A stretch of DNA of 23,926 nucleotides from Flavisolibacter sp. Lineage in GTDB: Bacteria > Bacteroidota > Bacteroidia > Chitinophagales > Chitinophagaceae. The translations under genes were made by a program, and so were the position numbers. The DNA is taken from NCBI GenBank assembly GCA_013695175.1, contig JACDAZ010000039.1:1-23926 (forward strand). The letters are read 5' to 3'. Within the stretch, counting starts at the first letter, position 1; the number at the start of each line of letters is the position of its first letter. This document shows positions 1 to 7,925 of this stretch, in pieces. The notes beneath the pieces were generated by a model. It was not told where the DNA came from. It saw only the letters and a program-made list of their open reading frames with translations, and did no database searches.

Positions 1-136
1 TTCTCAGATCTAGTGAAACAATATTTTCAGCTTTTTTGTCTTGTACAGCTTTTATTATGCTTTTATAAATTTTCGAATTGCGGTTCAACCTGCTAAATCC
101 TTTCTTCCTGTTAGTCAATACTTCTAATTGTTCCAA
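1..136 (-). CDS. rsfS: Ribosome silencing factor RsfS, N-terminal part (cut by window edge)
   Basis: The minus strand from 136 to the window edge reads 45 open codons ending in KAVQDKKAENIVSLDLR. This matches the start of the RsfS/Iojap domain, where a helix of the form I..A..DKKAE.I..LDL opens the fold. RsfS binds ribosomal protein uL14 and blocks subunit joining when nutrients are scarce. A basic stretch (TNRKKGFSRLNRNSK, residues 8-22) comes before the domain. No in-frame ATG exists: a TAG lies two codons upstream of the TTG at 134-136, so TTG is the most upstream start. A second TTG at codon 7 is possible. The gene diverges from birA across a 91-bp gap. The identity rests only on the N-terminus; the rest lies outside the window. 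Confidence 0.72.
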   Translation of the reverse strand, partial: MEQLEVLTNRKKGFSRLNRNSKIYKSIIKAVQDKKAENIVSLDLR

Positions 137-227
137 ATACTATTTTGTTTTTTTATTTAAAAATTTGCGCAGCCTGTGAAGACTACAGTAGCAGTAGAAT
201 GATAGCTTTGTTCAAAAATACAACAAA

Positions 228-974
228 TTGCCACCTGTTAACCATGCTATCGGCACACCATTTATTGAACTGCAACAGATTGAAAGTACCAACAACTATG
301 CCACCGCATTGGTACATGAAGGTATGGCACATCATGGTATTTCAATATTTGCACATCATCAAACTAAAGGAAAAGGTCAACGCAATAAAAGCTGGCTTGC
401 AGCACCAGGGGAGAATATTACAACAAGTATTATTATTGAACCTGCAACATTAACAATATCAAAGGCATTTGGGTTAAGTAAAGCTATTGCAATTGCATGT
501 CATCAATTTATACAATCATATGCCGGTGATGAAGCTAAAATAAAATGGCCTAATGATGTTTATTGGCGTGACAGAAAGGCAGGAGGAATTTTAATTGAAA
601 ATATTATTTCCGGAACACAATGGAAGTTTGCTATTGCAGGGATTGGCATAAATATCAATCAAATATATTTTCCTGAATTAGCCCATGCAGTATCACTTAA
701 GCAAATCACCGGTAAATCATATGATATAATTAATCTTGTTAAAGAATTATATATGCACATTGAAAGTAGCCTTGAGTTATTAAAAAAAGATTCTGCTGCA
801 GTAGATGAAGCTTATCATAATCAGTTATATAAATTAAATGAAACGGTGAAACTGAAGAAAAATAATCGTGTTTTTGAAACAACTATAATAGGAGTTTCTC
901 CAATGGGGCAATTACAAACAAAACAGTCTGTTGATGAAGCGTTTGATGTAGGAGAAGTAGAATGGGTTATTTAA
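228..974 (+). CDS. birA: Biotin--[acetyl-CoA-carboxylase] ligase, catalytic-only (class I type)
   Basis: This enzyme activates biotin with ATP and attaches it to the biotin carrier protein of acyl-CoA carboxylases in the cytoplasm. The 248 residues hold the LplA/BirA catalytic domain and a small C-terminal domain. Visible motifs are IESTNNYA (18-25), the biotinyl-AMP loop QTKGKGQRNKSW (45-56, the counterpart of GRGRRGRxW), KWPND (106-110), KAGGILIE (117-124) and GIGININ (138-144). There is no N-terminal helix-turn-helix, so it should not repress biotin genes as E. coli BirA does. The start is TTG at 228: an in-frame TAG at 195-197 bounds the frame and no in-frame ATG lies between. An ATG at 199 is in another frame. 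Its stop abuts the stop of the convergent peroxiredoxin gene. Confidence 0.93.
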   Translation: MPPVNHAIGTPFIELQQIESTNNYATALVHEGMAHHGISIFAHHQTKGKGQRNKSWLAAPGENITTSIIIEPATLTISKAFGLSKAIAIACHQFIQSYAGDEAKIKWPNDVYWRDRKAGGILIENIISGTQWKFAIAGIGININQIYFPELAHAVSLKQITGKSYDIINLVKELYMHIESSLELLKKDSAAVDEAYHNQLYKLNETVKLKKNNRVFETTIIGVSPMGQLQTKQSVDEAFDVGEVEWVI

Positions 975-1430
975 TCATTTCAATATTTCTTCTGTATGAA
1001 GTTTTGTTTTTGGTCGTAAAAAAATCTTTTCAATAATCCCCTTTTCATTCATGATAAATGTAGTCCTATGAAGTCCCATAAACTTTCTCCCATACAAATT
1101 CTTCTCACCCCAAACACCATATATTTTACTAATTTTTTGTTGCGGATCAGCAATAAGCGGGAAGGGTAAATTAAATTTTAAACTGAATTTTTTATGGCTC
1201 TCTACGTCATCAGGACTAACTCCAATAATTCGATAACCTTGCTTTTGCAGCAATTGATAGTTGTCTCTTAAATTACAGGATTGCGTAGTGCAGGCCGGTG
1301 TATCATCTGCAGGATAGAAATATAGTACAACCTTATTGCCTTTATAATCACTTAGTGAAACTTCATTACCATCCTGATCTTTTCCTGAAAAAGCAGGTGC
1401 TTTATCTCCAGCATTTAAATGAGTAGCCAT
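975..1430 (-). CDS. bcp: Thioredoxin-dependent peroxiredoxin, Bcp/PrxQ type
   Basis: A 151-residue cytoplasmic thiol peroxidase that reduces hydrogen and organic peroxides and is recycled by thioredoxin. The thioredoxin-fold core VVLYFYPADDTPACTTQSC places the peroxidatic cysteine at C47 and a likely resolving cysteine at C52, the atypical two-Cys spacing of the PrxQ subgroup. The preceding T44-P45 belongs to the family's active-site PxxxTxxC-type environment. GVSPDDVESHKKF and PFPLIADPQQKISKIYGVWGEK are also typical. Length is normal for the family. It starts with ATG and ends with TGA at 975-977, directly abutting the birA stop, so the two transcripts converge with no spacer and no visible terminator between them. 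Confidence 0.95.
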   Translation of the reverse strand: MATHLNAGDKAPAFSGKDQDGNEVSLSDYKGNKVVLYFYPADDTPACTTQSCNLRDNYQLLQKQGYRIIGVSPDDVESHKKFSLKFNLPFPLIADPQQKISKIYGVWGEKNLYGRKFMGLHRTTFIMNEKGIIEKIFLRPKTKLHTEEILK

Positions 1431-1480
1431 TACAAAATATTATTGCTTTTGGTTTAATTGCCTATTGCTAATTTATAACA

Positions 1481-3187
1481 CTAGTTCCTCCTGATGTTCC
1501 ATTTTTTTTCAGTTACATTACCTGCTTCATCTTCTATACTCACTTTTAATTCATGATTGCCAGGTGGAAAATGTTCATCTACAGTATAGATCCAAGTTCT
1601 TCCTTTATCATTGGTAAACCTCAACCATTTTCCGTTTAGTTCTGCTCTAAAATTTTTAAGCGTATTAAAATTATCTTTTGGGGAAAATACTATCCTGCTA
1701 TTGGTAGATACTAGGGGTGGCGGATTGTTAATTGTAGGCGGTTGATCATCAATAAAGGCCTGGTAAGATCCAAATTGCCTGAACGTAGCACTTACAAAAT
1801 CATTTTGCCATTTTGCTTTTTTCAATTCAGTTCTTGTTCCGGCTACTGATTTAATAATAACCTTATCTCTTTTATCGCTGCTTACAGATGTAGTTGGTTT
1901 TATTCTTACAGTTACTGCATCGTGGGCCGGTATAGCAGCACCTGCAAAATTATGTACAGGTGATATGGCATTTGCAGTTGCAGAATTTGTTGCTGAATAC
2001 GTTACATGTACTGTGTCATATACTGTACTTTCAGTTGTGGAAGCTTCAAAATGATCTGATTCAAATACATTTACCTGGTTAGGAATTAATTTTTGAACAG
2101 GTTCTTTATATGTTGATGGTTTTAATGAATGATCTAACTGCAGACTAAATTTTATAGTGGCAAGATTTTGAGCTGCATCTCTCACTTCAATTCTTATAGC
2201 TCTTATAGAATTATTATTTAAATAAACTGCTCCATCCGATGTTGTTCTTGTATACACTTTACTTTTATCACCTGGCATACGGCTTACATGTTGTACATAA
2301 GCACCACCACTTGCTTTAAACCTATAATCAATTTGTGCATTTAAATAACGGGTATCGTTATAACTGATATCATCTAACACAAATTCAGATTCTAATTCAT
2401 CATCCATATAAATCCGTGCACTGTAAATACCATTAGGATTGGTAGAGCCGGTAAAAAAATCAACTGCACCAATTGCAAAACTTATTTTATCCGTTCCCAC
2501 TTTAATTAGATTTGATTGAAGCGGAGTATAATTATTACCACTCCTTTTTAATTGCAAAAGTTGTGGAGATTGTATATAAACACTCCTGTTTCTATCATAC
2601 ATGGCTAACCTGGCAATTACCGGGGCTACATTATCTGCAATAGAAAATCCAAACAACAATGGGTTTACAACATTCTCTGTTTTTGTATCTCTTATTTCAA
2701 AATGCACATGGGGCCCCGCCGACCCACCGGTGTTACCACTATAAGCGATGAATTCTCCTTTTTTAACAGGAAATAAATGAGAAGGAACTGTAAGATCTAC
2801 TGCCCATGATTCTTTTTTATATTGTTGTTCTTTCAACCATTTTTCTAAATCAGGTTTAAAATTATTCAGGTGAGCATACAAAGTTGTAAAACCATTTGGA
2901 TGGTTTATATAAATGGCTCTTCCAAATCCCCCGGGTTCCACTTTAACCCGGCCAATATAGCCATCAGCCGAAGCAACTACAGGTATGTTTTCTCTTTGTT
3001 GTGTACGGATATCTAATCCCATATGCCAATGATTTGATCTTAATTCTCCAAAGTTGGCAACCAGCTGCATGGGAACATTTACAGGGTTTCTAAAATATTT
3101 TTGAGGATAATCTTTTTTTTGAGCAAATGCAGAAGAACACAAAAGTAATGCGATTAAAAATACAATTGTTCTATTTAAAGTTTTCAT
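1481..3187 (-). CDS. Secreted M23-family (LytM-type) metallopeptidase with Ig-like tail
   Basis: This is a predicted envelope peptidoglycan hydrolase or hydrolase regulator. A signal peptide (MKTLNRTIVFLIALLLCSSAFAQ) precedes the peptidase domain at about residues 35-185. Its zinc-site motifs are present: HMGLD with H55 and D59, YAHL with H106, and PHVHFE with H160 and H162. The sequence is therefore consistent with an active enzyme. The other 380 or so residues are beta-rich; the last 90 (DEHFPPGNHELKVSIEDEAGN) look like an Ig-like fold. I chose the third in-frame ATG (3187) because it gives a clean signal peptide; ATGs at 3211 and 3199 would add acidic residues in front. The exact substrate bond cannot be read from the sequence. 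Confidence 0.88.
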   Translation of the reverse strand: MKTLNRTIVFLIALLLCSSAFAQKKDYPQKYFRNPVNVPMQLVANFGELRSNHWHMGLDIRTQQRENIPVVASADGYIGRVKVEPGGFGRAIYINHPNGFTTLYAHLNNFKPDLEKWLKEQQYKKESWAVDLTVPSHLFPVKKGEFIAYSGNTGGSAGPHVHFEIRDTKTENVVNPLLFGFSIADNVAPVIARLAMYDRNRSVYIQSPQLLQLKRSGNNYTPLQSNLIKVGTDKISFAIGAVDFFTGSTNPNGIYSARIYMDDELESEFVLDDISYNDTRYLNAQIDYRFKASGGAYVQHVSRMPGDKSKVYTRTTSDGAVYLNNNSIRAIRIEVRDAAQNLATIKFSLQLDHSLKPSTYKEPVQKLIPNQVNVFESDHFEASTTESTVYDTVHVTYSATNSATANAISPVHNFAGAAIPAHDAVTVRIKPTTSVSSDKRDKVIIKSVAGTRTELKKAKWQNDFVSATFRQFGSYQAFIDDQPPTINNPPPLVSTNSRIVFSPKDNFNTLKNFRAELNGKWLRFTNDKGRTWIYTVDEHFPPGNHELKVSIEDEAGNVTEKKWNIRRN

Positions 3188-3216
3188 ATTAAAAATCATT
3201 TCATCAATCATTATTC

Positions 3217-3247
3217 CAACAATAGTTAATTAAAGCATCAGCAACAA
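3217..3247 (-). promoter_or_regulatory. Possible promoter of the M23 peptidase gene
   Basis: On the minus strand a TTG (3245-3247) is followed after 20 bp by TATTGTTG (3217-3224). This is one mismatch from the Bacteroidota -33 TTG / -7 TAnnTTTG pair at the usual 19-21 bp spacing. It lies about 30 bp upstream of the chosen start codon. Such short motifs arise by chance in AT-rich DNA, so this is only a candidate. Confidence 0.28.
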
Positions 3248-3314
3248 TGTCATAAATGTGAGGCAGGCACAAAATTGGTATAACTTAAGTATTAATAATC
3301 TTAAAAATTTAATT

Positions 3315-3644
3315 ATGAGTGTAAACAATAAGCATCTTGCTACTTTTTTACTTGGAGCTGCGGCTGCTTTTGGTGCCTACAAGTATTTGAATATGACAGA
3401 TGAAGAAAAAGAAAAACTGGCCACAGATTTAAAGGATAAGGCAACAAAATTAAAATCGCAGGCTTTAGATGCTGAAGATAAAGCTGTGGAATATTTTAAT
3501 GAATTAAAAACAAAAGGTGGGGATGCTTTAAAAGAGCATATGCCTAAAATTGAAGAATTTATCAATAATTTATTTAAAGGTGGAAAGTCAGGTGCCGAAC
3601 AGGCTGCAAGTCCTGGATCTACACCTGGCACCGGAACAGTATAA
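3315..3644 (+). CDS. YtxH-like small membrane-anchored protein
   Basis: A 109-residue protein with one N-terminal membrane segment (about 7-25, HLATFLLGAAAAFGAYKYL). It is followed by a charged, probably coiled-coil helix (MTDEEKEKLATDLKDKATKLKSQALDAEDKAVEYFNELK) and a low-complexity Gly/Ser/Pro/Thr tail. This layout matches YtxH-like (general stress, YtxH domain) proteins, whose molecular role is not known. I use the ATG at 3315 because the upstream GTG at 3258 would put a polar stretch before the membrane segment, and the sequence in front of 3315 is the A/T-rich type seen before other starts here. A shorter relative follows 63 bp downstream on the same strand, so the two are probably co-transcribed. 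Confidence 0.72.
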   Translation: MSVNNKHLATFLLGAAAAFGAYKYLNMTDEEKEKLATDLKDKATKLKSQALDAEDKAVEYFNELKTKGGDALKEHMPKIEEFINNLFKGGKSGAEQAASPGSTPGTGTV

Positions 3645-3707
3645 ACTGGTATGATATTTTAGATAATACTGTTGTTAAAGCAATTAATCATTAAAAAAAT
3701 ATATTTT

Positions 3708-3935
3708 ATGGCACGTAGTGGCGGTTTCGGTAAATTATTATTAGCAGGTCTTGCTGTATTTGGGTATTATAAATACACTCAAATGAGCGAAAATGAAAAG
3801 CGCAATTTAAAAGAGAAAGGAAAGAAGTTTGTTGATGAAAATTTAAGTGGATTAAAGGATATGGTAGGTTCTGGAAAATCAACAGCGTCTACACCAGGTA
3901 ATTTTGGTGGAAATGGTGGGAATTCTTATTCTTAA
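3708..3935 (+). CDS. Small single-pass membrane protein, short paralogue of the upstream YtxH-like gene
   Basis: A 75-residue protein with a membrane segment at about 8-22 (GKLLLAGLAVFGYYKY), a short charged helix (MSENEKRNLKEKGKKFVDENLSG) and a Ser/Gly/Asn-rich tail. Membrane segment, YKY motif, MS/TxxEK junction, charged helix and Gly-rich end occur in the same order as in the upstream 109-residue gene, so I infer a tandem duplication with divergence. The ATG at 3708 is preferred over the upstream in-frame start at 3672 because it starts directly before the membrane segment. A strong intrinsic terminator 22 bp after the stop ends this two-gene unit. No function is known to me. Confidence 0.68.
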   Translation: MARSGGFGKLLLAGLAVFGYYKYTQMSENEKRNLKEKGKKFVDENLSGLKDMVGSGKSTASTPGNFGGNGGNSYS

Positions 3936-3956
3936 TTCTTTCCTCAGATTCATTTG

Positions 3957-3984
3957 AAGGTTGCCTATGGCAGCCTTTTATTTT
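3957..3984 (+). terminator. Intrinsic terminator after the YtxH-like pair
   Basis: A 9-bp stem (AAGGTTGCC at 3957-3965 with GGCAGCCTT at 3969-3977, one G-U pair) closes a 3-nt TAT loop and runs into a T-rich tail (TTATTTT, 3978-3984). It lies 22 bp past the stop of the second small membrane protein gene, in the right place and orientation. Confidence 0.82.
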
Positions 3985-4021
3985 GCAGGTAAAAGGATAA
4001 AGTGTTAGATGTATTTTATGC

Positions 4022-4054
4022 TACATTTGCAACCCGGGAAATCCCGGTTTTTTT
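4022..4054 (+). promoter_or_regulatory. carB leader: -7-like box followed at once by a terminator-like hairpin
   Basis: TACATTTG (4022-4029) fits the Bacteroidota -7 consensus TAnnTTTG. Directly after it, CCGGG (4034-4038) and CCCGG (4043-4047) form a 5-bp GC stem with an AAAT loop, extended by an A-T pair past a bulged C, and followed by seven T (4048-4054). carB starts 29 bp later. I see no good -33 box. The hairpin could be a second terminator for upstream transcripts or an attenuation/pause element in the carB leader; the sequence alone does not decide. Confidence 0.45.
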
Positions 4055-4083
4055 ATGTCATTCATACAGATTAAATAATATCA

Positions 4084-6906
4084 ATGCCAAGAGATTCTTC
4101 AATAAAATCAGTATTAATAATTGGTTCGGGTCCTATAGTTATCGGGCAGGCTTGCGAATTTGATTACGCCGGAACCCAGGCGTCCAGAAGCCTGCGTGAA
4201 GAAGGTATAAAGGTAATCCTGATAAACAGTAACCCGGCAACCATTATGACTGACCCGATAATGGCAGATAAGGTGTACCTGCTTCCATTAACTGTAGAAA
4301 GTATTGAACAAATACTGGAAGAAAATGAAATTGATGCTGTACTGCCAACCATGGGGGGACAAACAGCGTTAAACCTGGCAAAGGAAGCAGAAGACCTGGG
4401 TGTGTGGGAAAAGTATAATATTAGATTAATAGGTGTGGATATAAAGGCTATTGATAAAGCCGAGGACAGGGAAAAGTTCAGGCAATGGATGATAGCATTA
4501 GGAGTTCCGGTTACGCCAGCTAAGACAGCGAATTCATTTTTAGAAGGAAAGGAATTTGCGCAGGAAATAGGGTTTCCATTAGTAATTCGTCCGTCATTTA
4601 CATTAGGGGGTTCGGGTGGAAGTATTGTTCACGGTTCCGAAGATCTTGATGAGGCTTTACAAAGAGGATTGGAAGCATCGCCCATACATGAAGTGCTGGT
4701 AGATAAAGCCATATTGGGATGGAAAGAATATGAATTGGAATTATTAAGAGATGCAAATGATAATGTTGTAATAATATGTACGGTTGAAAATTTTGATCCC
4801 ATGGGTGTACATACCGGTGACAGCATTACGGTTGCCCCGGCTATGACACTTAGTGATACGGCATTTCAATTAATGAGGAATACTGCTATTAAAATGATGC
4901 GTGATCTGGGAAATTTTGCCGGGGGTTGCAACGTTCAATTTGCAATACATCCTGAAACAGAAGAAATAGTTGCCATTGAAATTAATCCCAGGGTTAGCCG
5001 TTCATCCGCATTGGCATCAAAAGCAACCGGTTATCCTATAGCTAAAATTGCTGCTAAGCTGGCGATTGGTTATTATTTGGATGAACTACAAAATCCAATT
5101 GTTCAAACTACATCAGCTTATTTTGAACCAGCCCTTGATTATGTAATTGTAAAAATACCACGCTGGAACTTCGATAAATTTAAAGGGGCAAATGACACAC
5201 TTGGTTTGCAAATGAAAAGTGTAGGTGAAGTAATGGCAATTGGAAGAAGTTTTACTGAAGCCATTCAAAAAGCCTGTCAGAGTTTAGAAAATAATGCTGT
5301 AGGCCTTGGTTATTATGGAAAGAGCCAGATGCATGCAGAAGAACTTACAGAATATCTTCAAACACCAAAATGGGACAGAATTTTTAGAATAAAGGATGCT
5401 TTAATGCTTGGGGTGAGTGTAAATACCATTACAAAAATTACAGGTATAGACCGTTGGTTTTTATACGAGATACAAAAGATCTGTAACATTGAAAAAGAAC
5501 TGGAAAAATACTGGCTGGAAGATTTACCTATAGATTTATTAAGAGAAGCAAAAATTCATGGTTTTAGTGATGAACAAATTTCAAGAATTATCCAGGATGG
5601 TACTGAAGATGAAATTTATGAAAAAAGAAAAGCGGCAGGTATAACACGTGTATTTAAAATGGTTGATACCTGTAGTGCAGAATTTGAAGCAAAGACACCA
5701 TATTTCTACTCTACGTTTGAACAGGATCAAACTAACGAAAGTATAGTTTCTGATAAGAAAAAAATATTAGTATTAGGTAGTGGCCCCAATCGTATTGGGC
5801 AGGGAATTGAATTTGATTATTGTTGTGTACATGGTTTGCTGGCCATTAAGGAATGTGGTTTTGATTCTATCATGATCAACTGTAATCCGGAAACCGTATC
5901 TACAGATTTTGATATGGCTACCAAACTATATTTTGAACCAGTTTTTTGGGAACATCTGTGGGAAATTATTGAGCATGAAAAACCATTTGGTGTTATTGTA
6001 CAATTAGGAGGTCAAACCGCATTGAAACTTTCCAAAAAATTGCATGAGAAAGGCATAAAAATAATAGGTACTTCTTTTGATAATATGGATGTAGCTGAAG
6101 ATCGTGGAAGGTTTAGTGATCTATTAAAAGAACTTGAAATTCCATATCCCGAATATGGTACTGCATTAAATGTGGATGAAGCAATAGAGGTCGCAAAAAA
6201 AGTTGGTTTCCCCGTTTTAGTACGCCCAAGTTATGTATTGGGCGGTCAAAGAATGCGTATTGTTATTAATGATGAAGAGTTGGAGAAAGCAGTAGTAAGT
6301 TTATTAAAACATATACCTGATAATAAAATTTTAATTGATCACTTTTTAGACCGTTGCCAGGAAGCAGAAATAGATGCCATTTTTGATGGTGAAGAATTTC
6401 ATGTAATGGGTGTAATGGAACATATAGAACCTGCAGGAATACACAGTGGTGATAGTAATGCAGTTTTACCTGCATTTAATCTTACACCTTTTACTGTTAC
6501 TACAATGGAAGTATATGCAGAAAAAATTGCAAGAGCGTTAGATATAAAAGGATTGATCAACATTCAGTTTGCTATAAAAGATGGTAAAGTGTATGTTATT
6601 GAGGCTAATCCAAGAGCATCGCGTACTACGCCTTTTATTGCAAAAGCATATAATATCCCATACCTGAACATTGCTACTAAAATAATGCTGGGAGAAAAAA
6701 AGATCAGTGATTTTACTTATGAAAAAAAACTAAAAGGATTTGCTATTAAAGAACCTGTTTTTTCATTTAATAAATTTCCCGGCGTTAATAAAGAGTTGGG
6801 ACCAGAAATGAAATCTACCGGTGAGGCTATAAGATTTATCAAAGACTTACGTGATCCTTATTTCAGGCAATTGTATAAAGACAGGAGCATGTATTTAAGT
6901 AAATAA
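4084..6906 (+). CDS. carB: Carbamoyl-phosphate synthase large subunit, lacking the C-terminal allosteric (MGS-like) domain
   Basis: This subunit makes carbamoyl phosphate from bicarbonate, ammonia (from the CarA glutaminase) and two ATP, feeding pyrimidine and arginine synthesis. The two homologous halves are clear. The first begins with LIIGSGPIVIGQACEFDYAG (11-30) and has its ATP-grasp domain at about 127-390, with LVIRPSFTLGGSGG (166-179). The connecting helical region spans about 400-555. The second half begins with ILVLGSGPNRIGQGIEFDY near 560 and has its ATP-grasp domain at about 671-905, with LVRPSYVLGG. At 940 residues it is about 130 shorter than E. coli CarB: it ends soon after FPGVNKELGPEMKSTGE, where the UMP/ornithine-binding domain would start. 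carA is not adjacent in this window. A DinB-like gene follows after 7 bp. Confidence 0.97.
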   Translation: MPRDSSIKSVLIIGSGPIVIGQACEFDYAGTQASRSLREEGIKVILINSNPATIMTDPIMADKVYLLPLTVESIEQILEENEIDAVLPTMGGQTALNLAKEAEDLGVWEKYNIRLIGVDIKAIDKAEDREKFRQWMIALGVPVTPAKTANSFLEGKEFAQEIGFPLVIRPSFTLGGSGGSIVHGSEDLDEALQRGLEASPIHEVLVDKAILGWKEYELELLRDANDNVVIICTVENFDPMGVHTGDSITVAPAMTLSDTAFQLMRNTAIKMMRDLGNFAGGCNVQFAIHPETEEIVAIEINPRVSRSSALASKATGYPIAKIAAKLAIGYYLDELQNPIVQTTSAYFEPALDYVIVKIPRWNFDKFKGANDTLGLQMKSVGEVMAIGRSFTEAIQKACQSLENNAVGLGYYGKSQMHAEELTEYLQTPKWDRIFRIKDALMLGVSVNTITKITGIDRWFLYEIQKICNIEKELEKYWLEDLPIDLLREAKIHGFSDEQISRIIQDGTEDEIYEKRKAAGITRVFKMVDTCSAEFEAKTPYFYSTFEQDQTNESIVSDKKKILVLGSGPNRIGQGIEFDYCCVHGLLAIKECGFDSIMINCNPETVSTDFDMATKLYFEPVFWEHLWEIIEHEKPFGVIVQLGGQTALKLSKKLHEKGIKIIGTSFDNMDVAEDRGRFSDLLKELEIPYPEYGTALNVDEAIEVAKKVGFPVLVRPSYVLGGQRMRIVINDEELEKAVVSLLKHIPDNKILIDHFLDRCQEAEIDAIFDGEEFHVMGVMEHIEPAGIHSGDSNAVLPAFNLTPFTVTTMEVYAEKIARALDIKGLINIQFAIKDGKVYVIEANPRASRTTPFIAKAYNIPYLNIATKIMLGEKKISDFTYEKKLKGFAIKEPVFSFNKFPGVNKELGPEMKSTGEAIRFIKDLRDPYFRQLYKDRSMYLSK

Positions 6907-6913
6907 TTTTTGA

Positions 6914-7384
6914 ATGAATTCAGAGATCAACTATATAATTGATCAATTAAAAGATGTTTACGAAGGTGATCCCTGGTTTGGCAGAAGCATAAAATCTATA
7001 CTTGCAGAAATAGATGAATCAATTGCATTTGATAAGCCAAATGGTGAACACAGCATTTTAGAGTTGATATGGCATATGATAAACTGGAGAGAATTTACTT
7101 TGTACCATCTTGATCCTGCTTCTGATAAAACTCTTTCTTATTTTGAAAAAAATGATTGGTTAATTCTTGATCATTCAGATAAATCATTATTGCAAAAAGC
7201 TTTGGTTAGGCTACAGCAAACTCAGGAAAAGCTACTTGATCTTTTAAAACATCAGCAAGATGAAATTCTTGTAAAGAAAATAGATGAACGTAATTATAAT
7301 TTCAGGAAGTTATTATATGGCATCATTCAACATGATATTTACCATCTGGGTCAAATTATTTACATTAAAAAAATGCTTAGGTAG
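6914..7384 (+). CDS. DinB-like (YfiT/DinB four-helix bundle) putative metal-dependent protein
   Basis: A 156-residue protein with the DinB-like helical bundle pattern. Candidate metal ligands are H54 in WHMINW near the end of the second helix, and H140 and H144 in QHDIYHLGQI in the last helix, the three-histidine arrangement of the superfamily. Members include damage-inducible proteins and thiol-dependent transferases, and most have no assigned reaction, so no substrate can be given. It starts 7 bp after the carB stop and is probably read through from it. This looks like physical linkage only; nothing in the protein suggests a pyrimidine role. Confidence 0.85.
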   Translation: MNSEINYIIDQLKDVYEGDPWFGRSIKSILAEIDESIAFDKPNGEHSILELIWHMINWREFTLYHLDPASDKTLSYFEKNDWLILDHSDKSLLQKALVRLQQTQEKLLDLLKHQQDEILVKKIDERNYNFRKLLYGIIQHDIYHLGQIIYIKKMLR

Positions 7385-7409
7385 TGTGTGGAGGGATGTG
7401 AAAGAGGAC

Positions 7410-7439
7410 AAAAAAGGCCTGCTCTAAAAAGAGCCGGCC
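7410..7439 (-). terminator. Intrinsic terminator of the sigma-factor operon
   Basis: Read on the minus strand: GGCC (7436-7439), one mismatch, GCTCT (7430-7434), a four-base loop, AGAGC (7421-7425), the mismatch partner and GGCC (7416-7419), then six T (plus-strand A 7410-7415). It lies about 50 bp beyond the stop of the last gene of the minus-strand operon. On the plus strand it lacks a T tail, so it should serve the minus strand mainly. Confidence 0.8.
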
Positions 7440-7490
7440 GTTGCTAACCTATGAAAAACACCAAGTTCAAATATAGTTGAAATTTAGGTT

Positions 7491-7916
7491 TTATGGCAAC
7501 AGCCCTTTTTTTCGTTGATTAGGTACTATGTTCCTGTCTTGAATTCTGTCCTGTCTTAAACGCTTTACTTCTTCTACAAAATCTCTTTCATAAGTAAAAA
7601 CATCGTTACTTCTTTTTTCACCAACTATAGGTTTAAATTGGTCGCGGTAACGTAAGCGTACATCAATAATTTTTTGCTGAAGTACCAATTTGTCATCACG
7701 GTGCTGTATGTTCGTATTCCTAAGTTCATTAAAGTAATTCATGAATACAGGATTAAAACGTTCTGCTTCACTTTTAGAAAGGCTTAAACGTTTTTGAACA
7801 TATTCTGTCATTTTTTCCCTGATCTTGTTTCCATTTCCTTCTGCAGCATTATCCTGAGCAAAAGCGGATATATTTATAGTCAGAAAAAAAGATAGTATAT
7901 ATAAGTAAATTTTCAT
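7491..7916 (-). CDS. Secreted small helical protein, third gene of the sigma-factor operon
   Basis: A 141-residue protein with a signal peptide (MKIYLYILSFFLTINISAFA, cleavage likely before Q21) and a highly charged, helix-rich mature part (REKMTEYVQKRLSLSKSEAERFNPVFMNYFNELRN and later RLRYRDQFKPIVGEKRSNDVF). The LSxSEAExFxPVFxxYxxE pattern recalls periplasmic Spy/CpxP/LTxxQ-like helical proteins, though I do not see a true LTxxQ motif, so this is resemblance only. The gene follows the anti-sigma candidate by 9 bp and precedes a terminator. Its place suggests an envelope partner or target of the sigma/anti-sigma pair; that role is inferred from position. Confidence 0.72.
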   Translation of the reverse strand: MKIYLYILSFFLTINISAFAQDNAAEGNGNKIREKMTEYVQKRLSLSKSEAERFNPVFMNYFNELRNTNIQHRDDKLVLQQKIIDVRLRYRDQFKPIVGEKRSNDVFTYERDFVEEVKRLRQDRIQDRNIVPNQRKKGLLP

Positions 7917-7925
7917 TTTTACGGA

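Noticed and set aside
145..453. 102-codon open frame on the plus strand starting before birA
   Set aside because: It mostly overlaps birA in another frame and resembles no protein; the birA frame has clear catalytic motifs.
3258..3314. Longer start (GTG) of the YtxH-like gene
   Set aside because: It would put 19 polar residues ahead of the membrane segment; the ATG at 3315 gives a normal N-terminus.
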